Assembly (NCBI GenBank): GCA_045661345.1
Contig: JAZRFM010000036.1
Coordinates: 62,001-126,000, forward strand
Source: RUG12461 sp045661345
GTDB lineage: Bacteria; Bacillota; Clostridia; Lachnospirales; Lachnospiraceae
Reading direction: 5' to 3'
DNA: 64,000 nt
How positions within the stretch are numbered: position 1 is the first letter of the stretch; every line of letters starts with the position of its first letter. Positions 17,398-24,461 of the stretch are shown here, one piece after another. Below the pieces are notes generated by a model. The model did not search any database. It was not told the origin of the DNA and saw nothing but the letters and a program-made list of their open reading frames with translations. Position numbers and translations under genes: made by a program.

Positions 17398-18594
17398 TTA
17401 ATTTTCTTCTCTAAGCCCGATATATTGGTGCTGTACTGCTTTCTTCTCTCCGGTACAGATCAGATGCATCTCCTCGTAAAGTTCCTTGACATGCTGTACC
17501 GTAAAATCCCTTCCCGCCAGTCCGTAGATGTAATTCACCGCTTCGATCTGCACCTTGTTGCGGTACAGGGCTGCCGTCACCTCGCTCCCCAGAGGTCCGC
17601 CGCATCCGTTGTAGCTTTCACACCGGTCAAGAATGGCAACCCCTTTTGCATTCTTCAGCGCCGCCGCGATCTCCTTTTCCGGAAACGGTCGGAATACCCG
17701 GAGTTTCAGTACGCCGACTCTTTTGCCTTTTTCCCTGAGTTCATCCACGGCCTGCTTTGCGGTTCCCGCCGCGCTCCCCATGATGAGAAAAATGATCTGC
17801 GCATCCTTTGTCCGGTATTGCTCGAAAAAGGCGTATTTTCTGCCTGACAGGTTCTGAAAACGGGCTGCGGTTTCCAGGATCACATCCCTGGCACGTTCCA
17901 TCGCCTCTTCCTGGTTCTTTTTTGCCTCCATGGCATAGGCGGAGACGGAATAGGGTCCCACGGAAACGCTCTTGCCCGGATTCAGCAAAAATTCCTCCGG
18001 TTCATACTCTCCCACAAACTGCCGCACCGCATCGTCCGGCAGCAGATCGATATTTTCCACCGCATGGCTGGTAATAAACCCGTCCTGACAGATCATCACC
18101 GGCAGATGAACCCGTGGATCCTCCGCGATCGGGTATGCCTGAATATAATTGTCATAGGCCTCCTGATTGTTCTCCGCGTAAATCTGAATCCATCCGGTAT
18201 CCCGTGCCCCCATGCCGTCGGAATGGTCGCAGTTGATATTGATGGGGCCGGAAAGTGTCCGGTTCACCAGCGTCAGTACAATGGGCAGGCGGTTGCTTGC
18301 CGCAAGGAGCAGCTCCTCCCACATCAGCGCAAGCCCCGCGGAGCTCGTCGCCGTCATGGTCCTTGCTCCCGCAGCCTCTGCCCCGATGGCTGCAGACATG
18401 GCGGAATGCTCGCTCTCCACCGGGATAAACTCCGTATCGATTTTTCCGTTGGAAATGAACCCCGCCACCATCTGGGGAATTTCCGTGGAGGGGGTGATGG
18501 GAAACGCCGGCATCACATCCGGATTTACCTGCCGGATTGCCTCCGCCACTGCTTCGTTTCCCGACATTCGTTCTTTGATTCCTTCCACACTCAT
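17398..18594 (-). CDS. porA: 2-oxoacid:ferredoxin oxidoreductase, alpha subunit
   Basis: The 398-aa alpha subunit, carrying the pyrimidine-binding TPP domain and the transketolase C-terminal-like domain. PAFPITPSTEIPQ near the N-terminus and EHSAMSAAIGAEAAGARTMTATSS are typical of PorA. The frame extends to 18657, but the ATG at 18594 follows AAGGAGGG and overlaps the porD stop as ATGA. The order porG-porD-porA-porB is the classic four-subunit arrangement. Confidence 0.94.
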   Translation of the reverse strand: MSVEGIKERMSGNEAVAEAIRQVNPDVMPAFPITPSTEIPQMVAGFISNGKIDTEFIPVESEHSAMSAAIGAEAAGARTMTATSSAGLALMWEELLLAASNRLPIVLTLVNRTLSGPININCDHSDGMGARDTGWIQIYAENNQEAYDNYIQAYPIAEDPRVHLPVMICQDGFITSHAVENIDLLPDDAVRQFVGEYEPEEFLLNPGKSVSVGPYSVSAYAMEAKKNQEEAMERARDVILETAARFQNLSGRKYAFFEQYRTKDAQIIFLIMGSAAGTAKQAVDELREKGKRVGVLKLRVFRPFPEKEIAAALKNAKGVAILDRCESYNGCGGPLGSEVTAALYRNKVQIEAVNYIYGLAGRDFTVQHVKELYEEMHLICTGEKKAVQHQYIGLREEN

Positions 18595-18899
18595 GCCGTA
18601 ATTCCCTCCTTCATCGTAATCGCCCCAAAGGGACATACTTTGGCACAGATCCCGCATCCCTTGCAGTGGTCATAATCAAACATGCCTCTTTCCTCTCCCA
18701 CCATGGGAATACTGCCGTCCGGGCAGACAGGCACGCACAGCAGGCACTGTTTGCACTTTTCCTGCTCAAAAACCGGTGTATTGGTGCGCCACTCTCCCGT
18801 GCGAAACTGCTTCGCTGTCCCGCCGGCAAAGATCATGAGTCCCTCCGTCAGGTCCTCATGGGGTGTTCTTTCATTAATATAAGAAATATCTGTTCTCAT
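18591..18899 (-). CDS. porD: 2-oxoacid:ferredoxin oxidoreductase, delta (ferredoxin) subunit
   Basis: A 102-aa subunit with two [4Fe-4S] motifs: CKQCLLCVPVCPD and CKGCGICAKVCP. It carries electrons from the TPP site to external ferredoxin. It overlaps porA by four bases. A strong perfect hairpin (18929-18974) sits between porG and this gene, so its mRNA level may differ from that of porG. Confidence 0.95.
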   Translation of the reverse strand: MRTDISYINERTPHEDLTEGLMIFAGGTAKQFRTGEWRTNTPVFEQEKCKQCLLCVPVCPDGSIPMVGEERGMFDYDHCKGCGICAKVCPFGAITMKEGITA

Positions 18900-18921
18900 C
18901 TTTTCTTCCTTTCCTCCGAAA

Positions 18922-18992
18922 GACCCACGAAACAGAAAGAAAATCCCAGGAACGTGGGATTTTCTTTCTGTTTCACAGCTTCTTTATGGGTC
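18922..18992 (-). promoter_or_regulatory. Perfect 20-bp hairpin in the porG-porD gap
   Basis: Arms 18929-18948 and 18955-18974 are perfectly complementary over 20 bases around a six-base loop, and outer arms GACCCA (18922-18927) and TGGGTC (18987-18992) extend the pairing. The stem is A/T-rich at its base. There is no run of T long enough for a simple terminator. Possible roles are partial termination, RNase III processing or transcript stabilisation. Confidence 0.8.
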
Positions 18993-18993
18993 A

Positions 18994-19593
18994 TTATGCG
19001 GAGAGCGACATCTCTCTGCTGTATGCGACGGCCTCGTATGCCATCAGCAGCGCCTTCCTGTTGCCCTCGATCACCTCCGGCTTTTTTGCGAATTTGTGAT
19101 GGAAAGAGTTTTCCATCTCCCGGAAGAAATCTTCTCTTTCCATGACTCCCGTCACCGCCGCCACTGCACCGAGCATCGGGATATTCGGGAAGTTTTTGCC
19201 CAGCATCTCTTCGGAAATGGCTCTGGCATCTACCGTGATCACTTCCCCCTTATAGCCGTGAAGGTATTTCATAACCTCCTTCCGATCTTTCGCGGTATTG
19301 ATGATGATGGCCCCTTCTCTTTTTAATCCTGCCGTGACATCAACGGAATACAGAAGGGTTTCGTCGACAACGACAACATAATCAGGCTCATAGATGTTGG
19401 AATGTACACGGATCCTGTCCCTGCTGATCCTGTTATAGGCGGTGATCGGTGCGCCCATACGCTCCGGCCCGTATTCCGGAAAGCCCTGCACCTGCTGTCC
19501 CGTCTGAAACGCCGCGTCCGCCAGCAGCAATGCCGCTGTCTTCGCTCCCTGTCCGCCTCTGCCGTGCCATCTGATTTCAATCGTGTTTTTCAT
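18994..19593 (-). CDS. porG: 2-oxoacid:ferredoxin oxidoreductase, gamma subunit
   Basis: The 199-aa gamma subunit, beginning IRWHGRGGQGAKTAALLLADA, the family signature for CoA/TPP contact. It is the first gene of the por operon and is preceded by a clear promoter at 19638-19665. GGAG lies about 13 bases before the ATG, a slightly long spacing. Together with porD, porA and porB it makes a complete enzyme. Confidence 0.94.
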   Translation of the reverse strand: MKNTIEIRWHGRGGQGAKTAALLLADAAFQTGQQVQGFPEYGPERMGAPITAYNRISRDRIRVHSNIYEPDYVVVVDETLLYSVDVTAGLKREGAIIINTAKDRKEVMKYLHGYKGEVITVDARAISEEMLGKNFPNIPMLGAVAAVTGVMEREDFFREMENSFHHKFAKKPEVIEGNRKALLMAYEAVAYSREMSLSA

Positions 19594-19637
19594 TGCTTTT
19601 TATTCATCTCCGTCTTTCATGATTTTCAACACGATTT

Positions 19638-19665
19638 ATTATAATCTCTTCCGCCGGATTGTAAA
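19638..19665 (-). promoter_or_regulatory. Promoter of the por operon
   Basis: Minus strand TTTACA, 16-base spacer, TATAAT, about 45 bases before the porG start. Confidence 0.75.
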
Positions 19666-19793
19666 GCAAATTTATAAACTTTTATTCATAACAAAGTTGA
19701 ATCTTTTTCATCATTCATCAGGCCATCCCTTTGATCCCGTTTCATCTTCTGTCCCGCTCCCTTCTCTCCTGACCGCCACGAAGGCTGTTTTCT

Positions 19794-20303
19794 TTAATAC
19801 TCTATTCCCTTCTTTGCCGGTACCCCCAGATCATAGTGGTGCTTGATCTTCCGGAACTCCGTAATACAGGCGGCCTGCGCCATGGCCGCATCCCAGGGAT
19901 CCCGCCCCGTGATGATGACCTCTGTTTCCCTCTTCGTCTCCAGAAAACGCCTCACCAGCTCTTCATTGATCAAATGATACTTTACGGGATAAGTCAGCTC
20001 ATCCAACACCATCATGGTATTCCCGTCATCCGGTATTTCCATCAGTCTTCCCAGCAGCGCATCATGCTCTCTGCTGATCTCCTTCTTTATCGCCTCATTC
20101 ATTTCGGAAAGAAACGGGTATGGCTTTGACAGACGGGTAACCCGGATCTGTTTCAACCCTTTTAATATAGAAAGCTCTCCACTCTCATTTCCTTTCATAA
20201 ACTGGCAGATCTGCACGTTCATGCCGGCTCCGGCTGCTCTTACTGCCGCACCTATGGCAGCACATGTTTTCCCCTTCCCTTCCCCGTAGTAGATTTGTAT
20301 CAT
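19794..20303 (-). CDS. cobO: Cob(I)yrinic acid a,c-diamide adenosyltransferase (CobO/BtuR)
   Basis: ATP:corrinoid adenosyltransferase of the CobA/CobO/BtuR family, 169 aa. The P-loop GEGKGKT is at residues 7-13, and VLDELTYPVKYHLI carries the Walker B and the conserved asparagine-like region, followed by ITGRDPW. It attaches the adenosyl ligand to corrinoids and may serve salvage, since no full cobalamin pathway is present here. AGGAAGAAAG precedes the ATG. It lies beside the AT-rich region at 20.3 kb. Confidence 0.9.
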   Translation of the reverse strand: MIQIYYGEGKGKTCAAIGAAVRAAGAGMNVQICQFMKGNESGELSILKGLKQIRVTRLSKPYPFLSEMNEAIKKEISREHDALLGRLMEIPDDGNTMMVLDELTYPVKYHLINEELVRRFLETKRETEVIITGRDPWDAAMAQAACITEFRKIKHHYDLGVPAKKGIEY

Positions 20304-20650
20304 ACTTTCTTCCTATTTTGCCTCCTTGTATTATTCATATTCCATTTCTGATGCTGTAGAATACCGATTTTACGCAGTTTTCTCTGTTAGTTAGATCTTT
20401 GGTTTCTTTTTCTTTTAATTATTCATTCTGGCCTATTCTCTCATCATATCTATCAGTAATCTGTCATTTATCCTGCTATACATTTTATGTTCCCCATGCT
20501 TTTTATGATAGCTATGCTATTTCTGCTATTTATGTTTCACATATTTATTCTATCTTCCATATTTATGATACATCCTATGTTCTCTATTCATACTATGATC
20601 ACTAATCTCTCTATGCTATCCATGTATGATATGTTATATATGTTCTTTAT

Positions 20651-20755
20651 ATTTTCCGGAAATGTCTCATTTAGCTCCTATCCCATTGCAGTGATGTACT
20701 GCCCGGCGCTGTATGATTCTTTGAAGCTGCCATGTATTCCATTTTCCGGAAATGT
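20651..20755. repeat. 15-base direct repeat with palindromic core, 90 bases apart
   Basis: ATTTTCCGGAAATGT at 20651-20665 and 20741-20755; the core TTTCCGGAAA is a perfect palindrome. Candidate protein-binding sites within the AT-rich region. Confidence 0.7.
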
Positions 20756-21526
20756 GTACGATCTTAGGATATGCTGTTTGATGTCCAACATGGTGATCTC
20801 TGTATTTATGTTTGCTATACGCAGTATGTATTTTCTATCTTCTATGTGTCTTAATCCTACCCTTGTGAATATGCATCAAACACATTCTATTCACATTATA
20901 CTTTATATGCAGTATATATTCATTATTTTTCTTATGTCGTGTATGCCCCTTAAAATACATGCACTACTCTTTCCTTTTATACATGAACTGTTCTTTATGC
21001 TAACTATGTTATTTATGTTATCACCGTCGGTAGGAATACCCCGTCCTCCTGGCAGAATTACTCAGTCAGTTCACCCAGGATGCTTTTCCGAGATTCAGAA
21101 TGAAACCATAGCCGTACGGTTCCTAAGCAACTGAAAGCTGCAGGAAGGGCGATATGTACCTGCCTGTGATCAAATATGACATGTGAATAGGTCTCAATCG
21201 GATATTTTTATGTCTCTTATGTATTTTATACAAATCCCACGGAATCAGTATCTTCAGACTCTGGCCTGTAGCACTCCTCCTCTACTTGTATCAAATTGTT
21301 ATCCTTTTCTGAGTTGTGCCAGCTGCCTGCCGGATATTCATTCATACTATTCATATTTTGTATAATGATATACATCTTACATGTTTAGAATATGTTTCAT
21401 ATTTTTCATAATTGGAATAATCCCATTACACATCATGTATTTCATTTACATTATAATCGTTTTACGCGCAATATGAAATAGAAATGGTAGTTCTGTTTTA
21501 TACATCCTATGTTTTTTATATATCAT

Positions 21527-21556
21527 TTGACTTCTATGCATTTCATGTATTATATA
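21527..21556 (+). promoter_or_regulatory. Promoter of the parA operon
   Basis: TTGACT at 21527-21532, spacer 17 or 18, then TTATAT/TATATA at 21550-21556. It drives parA with a leader of about 75 bases. Confidence 0.75.
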
Positions 21557-21568
21557 TATAGTACACGC

Positions 21569-21585
21569 ACGGATACAGGATCCGT
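21569..21585. promoter_or_regulatory. Short inverted repeat in the parA leader, possible operator
   Basis: ACGGAT and ATCCGT flank a five-base loop, just after the predicted transcription start. The position suits autoregulation by the downstream RHH-like protein, but this is inference. Confidence 0.4.
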
Positions 21586-21639
21586 CAGAGTCATCCTGAT
21601 GTTCCTTAGTCCGGCAATAGAAAGAGGGAGTAAAGCCGC

Positions 21640-22401
21640 ATGAAAACAATCATGATCTCCAATCAAAAGGGCGGCGTCGGAAAGACAACCACTACGTTGG
21701 AAATCTGCAGCATTCTCGGCAAAAACTATAAGGTGCTTGGTATCGATATGGATGCGCAGCGTAATTTTTCCATGTATGCAGACGCAGTGCTGAATCAGGT
21801 TCCCACTGTCAACGAAGTTCTCAACGCCGAGATCCTGTTAAAAGATGCCGTACAGCATCTTCCGAAATTTGATATCCTAATCTCCAGTAAAAAGCTGGTG
21901 GATGCGCCAAAGGTATTCGGGGAACCCGATGATATCTTTCTTTTGAAGGATGTGCTGGAGGACGCTGTTGATTACGATTTCGTGATTCTGGACAATGCAC
22001 CGGCCCGCAGCCCCCTGCTCTATATGAGCTATATCGCCAGTGATTACATCATCCCCGTTGCGGAATGCGATGACGGCGCCATCGAAGGCTTAAACGAAAT
22101 CCAGCTGGACATTGCGCGGTTTAAAAAGAGACACCAGACAGACGTAAAAGTGTTGGGCATTCTGCTGACAAAGTACGAAAAGACCAGCATGCATCAAATG
22201 GCCTACGAAACACTGGAGGAAGTCGGTGAAAAGCTTGGCGGCGCTCCTTTCAAAACGAAGATCCGCAAATCCATCGTCGTCAGCGAGTCCAAGACCGCCC
22301 GTCAGTCCATCAGCGAATATCAGCCCCAGAACACGGCGGCAAAGGACTACATGAAGCTGTGTAAGGAAATCATTACGCGGATTGAAGCGGATACGGAGTA
22401 A
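21640..22401 (+). CDS. parA: ParA-type partition ATPase
   Basis: A 253-aa ParA/MinD-superfamily ATPase without an N-terminal DNA-binding extension, so small type Ib-like. The deviant Walker A KGGVGKTT lies at residues 10-17, Walker A' in IDMDAQRN, and Walker B in FVILDNAP. Such proteins form dynamic ATP-dependent assemblies on the nucleoid that move a DNA-bound partner. GAGGGAG precedes the ATG. The next gene starts six bases downstream and encodes a likely DNA-binding partner. Plasmid partition, chromid partition or an integrated element are all possible; flanking genes are chromosomal housekeeping genes. Confidence 0.92.
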   Translation: MKTIMISNQKGGVGKTTTTLEICSILGKNYKVLGIDMDAQRNFSMYADAVLNQVPTVNEVLNAEILLKDAVQHLPKFDILISSKKLVDAPKVFGEPDDIFLLKDVLEDAVDYDFVILDNAPARSPLLYMSYIASDYIIPVAECDDGAIEGLNEIQLDIARFKKRHQTDVKVLGILLTKYEKTSMHQMAYETLEEVGEKLGGAPFKTKIRKSIVVSESKTARQSISEYQPQNTAAKDYMKLCKEIITRIEADTE

Positions 22402-22407
22402 CGAAGC

Positions 22408-23196
22408 ATGAGTACGAAAAGAGATCGATTAAAAAAAATGCGGGATGAGCACAAAAATGTGATGAATGAAGAGACTCCCGCAGAGGAATACATCGAGGCT
22501 GCAGCCAGCTATCACAGGGAAACTGCCCCGGAGCAGACTGCTCCGCCGGAACTGCCTGCTGGTCCAAAAACGGTGGCAGAGCCGGAATTGTCTGCTGATC
22601 CAAAAGCGGTGGCAGAACCGGAACCGCCTGCACCTGCGGTGGCGCCGAATCCCATCCCTTCGCAATCTCCCGTGATGTCAGCAGCGCAGCAGCACCTGCA
22701 AAAACCGCAGCCGCAACAGCATCCTGTCTCTGCACAGCCCGCACCCGCACCCGCTGCCGCTCCCCTGTCCTATCAGTCGGCAGAACCTGTCAAGGAAGAG
22801 GTGCGCCCTTCCAGAAGTATCCCCTATACGGTGGCGAATGAACCGGGAAAGCGTATTTCCGTATCTCTGCGAACAGAAAACAAAAACTGGATGCACCGCA
22901 CGGCGCTCCGCTGCGGTCTTTCCATCCAGGATTACATGAATATTCTGATCGAGGAGGCCTGGCAGCGGGAACAGAGTTCGCCGTATCTCTGGAATGAGGA
23001 TGAGCCCATCCCCGAACGTATCCCCTCCAGCAAGACGATTCTGGTGGCGATCAAGCTCACCAACGTCAATATCGAGCGAAGCCAGCGCATGCGTGCGGCG
23101 CGCTGCATGACCATGACCTACTACATGAATTACCTGATTGAGGAAGAAGCCAGGAGGGAACAGCTGCAGGGCATGCGCAGGGCAGTTTTTGATTAA
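22408..23196 (+). CDS. Probable ParB-like centromere-binding protein with two ribbon-helix-helix-like repeats
   Basis: A 262-aa protein in three parts. Residues 1-20 are a basic tail (KRDRLKKMRDEHK), reminiscent of the ATPase-stimulating tails of ParG/omega-type partners. Residues 25-145 are a Pro/Ala/Glu-rich linker with a duplicated segment of about 12 residues containing PK(T/A)VAEPE. Residues 149-187 and 209-251 are two related units, each a short beta strand (ISVSLRTE; ILVAIKLT), a helix, a turn and a helix ending YMNxLIEExxxRE. That fits tandem ribbon-helix-helix DNA-binding motifs, which are normally made by two separate chains. It sits six bases after parA and is inferred to be its partner. 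No sequence search was possible, so the family is unnamed. Confidence 0.75.
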   Translation: MSTKRDRLKKMRDEHKNVMNEETPAEEYIEAAASYHRETAPEQTAPPELPAGPKTVAEPELSADPKAVAEPEPPAPAVAPNPIPSQSPVMSAAQQHLQKPQPQQHPVSAQPAPAPAAAPLSYQSAEPVKEEVRPSRSIPYTVANEPGKRISVSLRTENKNWMHRTALRCGLSIQDYMNILIEEAWQREQSSPYLWNEDEPIPERIPSSKTILVAIKLTNVNIERSQRMRAARCMTMTYYMNYLIEEEARREQLQGMRRAVFD

Positions 23197-23259
23197 ACGT
23201 GCAGAAGCCGCAGGAAGATGCGGGAAACAGGAAAAGGAACCTGTCACACGTCTTCCCCT

Positions 23260-24201
23260 CTACGTTCTCCGCCTCCCGGCTGTCTGTACCTCCGACAGGG
23301 GTTTGATACGGATATTCGTGTAGTCGACTGCTGCCACATACAGCTCCGGCACGATTTTATCAAATCTGCGCATCCATTCCGGGGCGATCCCGATATAGCG
23401 TGCCACCTCCGAGGTGGAGGCTCCGCAGACCAGCATATACGCGGCAGAACCGTTTCTGATGTCGCTTAAGGTAAAGTGCGGGGTTTCCTCCGCCGGCAGG
23501 TATTTCAGATACAATCTCTCCAAATCCCTGATCCTGAGCGGGTTCCCGCGCTTGTTATGAAACAGGTACGCGGAATGGGACACCGTCATGTCTCCGATAT
23601 ACTCCTGTATCAGTCTCAGAATGTCCTCCGGGATCTTGATATACCGTTTCACATTGCGGTAACAGTACTCAATTCCCACATTTCCGTTACTGTCCTGGAT
23701 AAAATCCTCAAATTTCAGCGTACAGATCTCTCCGGCCGATAAGCCGCATCTGATCATCATACTGAGGATCAGATAGAGGGTGCCGTTCCCTTCCGCCTTA
23801 TGGAGAATCCCGTTCAACTCATCGATATCCGGGACATTCTTCGCCGTCAGATAGTCATTCGTTTCCGGCAGCGACACCTTTTGAAAAGGATTGCTGAGAT
23901 ACGTCTGCTGGAGTTCAAACAGATAAGAGTTGCGAAGGACAAAATTGGAAACGGAATTCATCCGCGCCAGCTTCACCTTGATGGTTTTGATGGACTGCTT
24001 TCCGTTGGCGGAAAGCATCAGCAGATGGTTAAAATAGGACTGGGCATCGGCGTCTGTGATAGAAATAAAATCCTTTTTTAAATATCCGGAAATATCCCTT
24101 AAAACAGCGAAATAATCGGATCGCGACTTTGCTGTATTCAGGGCTTTTGCAAACAACGGCCAGATCTCATTTTCAAATAAGGGAGAAAGATAGTTTTCCA
24201 T
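23260..24201 (-). CDS. Tyrosine-recombinase-fold protein, probably catalytically inactive
   Basis: A 313-aa protein with an N-terminal SAM-like helical domain (about 1-110) and a phage-integrase-like C-terminal domain. Aligned by its motifs, the first catalytic Arg is Ser155 (CGLSAGE for GLRxxE), the HxxR histidine is Ser246, the next His is Asn250, the GH histidine is Ile272 (YIGIAP) and the nucleophile Tyr falls at Phe280. Only Arg249 of the catalytic set remains. It therefore probably binds DNA without cutting it, or is a decaying integrase. It is convergent with the parA operon (63-base gap) and has its own promoter flanked by an inverted repeat. Confidence 0.75.
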   Translation of the reverse strand: MENYLSPLFENEIWPLFAKALNTAKSRSDYFAVLRDISGYLKKDFISITDADAQSYFNHLLMLSANGKQSIKTIKVKLARMNSVSNFVLRNSYLFELQQTYLSNPFQKVSLPETNDYLTAKNVPDIDELNGILHKAEGNGTLYLILSMMIRCGLSAGEICTLKFEDFIQDSNGNVGIEYCYRNVKRYIKIPEDILRLIQEYIGDMTVSHSAYLFHNKRGNPLRIRDLERLYLKYLPAEETPHFTLSDIRNGSAAYMLVCGASTSEVARYIGIAPEWMRRFDKIVPELYVAAVDYTNIRIKPLSEVQTAGRRRT

Positions 24202-24242
24202 GTTTCCAATAATTAGACTCCATAATCAATAGAACAGCCACT

Positions 24243-24271
24243 ATTATAGGATGATTTTTGGTAAAAAACAA
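24243..24271 (-). promoter_or_regulatory. Promoter of the recombinase-fold gene
   Basis: Minus strand TTGTTT, 17-base spacer, TATAAT, 42 bases before the ATG at 24201. Confidence 0.7.
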
Positions 24272-24298
24272 GTCCTTTTTTGGATTCTTACCCAAAAA
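24255..24298. promoter_or_regulatory. Inverted repeat flanking the recombinase-gene -35 box, possible operator
   Basis: TTTTTGGTAA (24255-24264) and TTACCCAAAAA (24288-24298) are near-perfect inverted arms. One arm lies in the promoter spacer and the other upstream of the -35, a normal place for repressor control. The binding protein is unknown; the gene product itself or the RHH-like protein are candidates. Confidence 0.55.
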
Positions 24299-24461
24299 TA
24301 AAAAGTAGAGTTGCGATCACAATAACATGGATCTTTAGATTATATGACGTCTAAGATGTCCCGATTGCTTTTTCTTCCAATTCATGATAAGGTATAAAAG
24401 TTGCGGGGCATTGTGTGGGTGTATGCACGGCCTGCAAACTCAATTCGGAAAGGAGACGGTC

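Larger units (their letters stand above)
20304..21639. other. Gene-free AT-rich region with TATGNT iterations; candidate centromere or replication region
   Basis: No supportable gene lies in these 1.34 kb. The plus strand is strongly T- and C-biased (20521-20580: T31, A14, C11, G4). Between 20486 and 20642 there are 11 TATG sites, every one of the form TATGNT, with start spacings of 18, 9, 18, 33, 12, 18, 18, 13, 5 and 9, so most sit on a nine-base phase. TATG sites continue to about 21020. A 15-base sequence, ATTTTCCGGAAATGT, recurs exactly 90 bases apart (20651 and 20741). 21050-21200 is less AT-rich and unassigned. The parA promoter is at the right end. A partition centromere (parS/parC) or iteron origin is inferred, not shown. 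Confidence 0.5.

Noticed and set aside
20487..21134. Open frame of 216 codons with Met/Phe/Ile-rich product in the AT-rich region
   Set aside because: No ribosome site, bizarre composition, and the in-frame ATGs follow from the nine-base phasing of TATG. Stops are scarce because the strand is poor in A and G.
21050..21200. Less AT-rich patch resembling a truncated intron or gene remnant
   Set aside because: No recognisable intron domain, repeat or protein motif could be supported.
23197..23259. Terminator between the RHH-like gene and the recombinase-fold gene
   Set aside because: Only a short ACAGG/CCTGT pairing without T-run; not convincing.
24202..24461. Possible M-box magnesium riboswitch ahead of mgtE
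   Set aside because: None of the conserved M-box segments is recognisable; only the recombinase-gene promoter region and spacer are seen.
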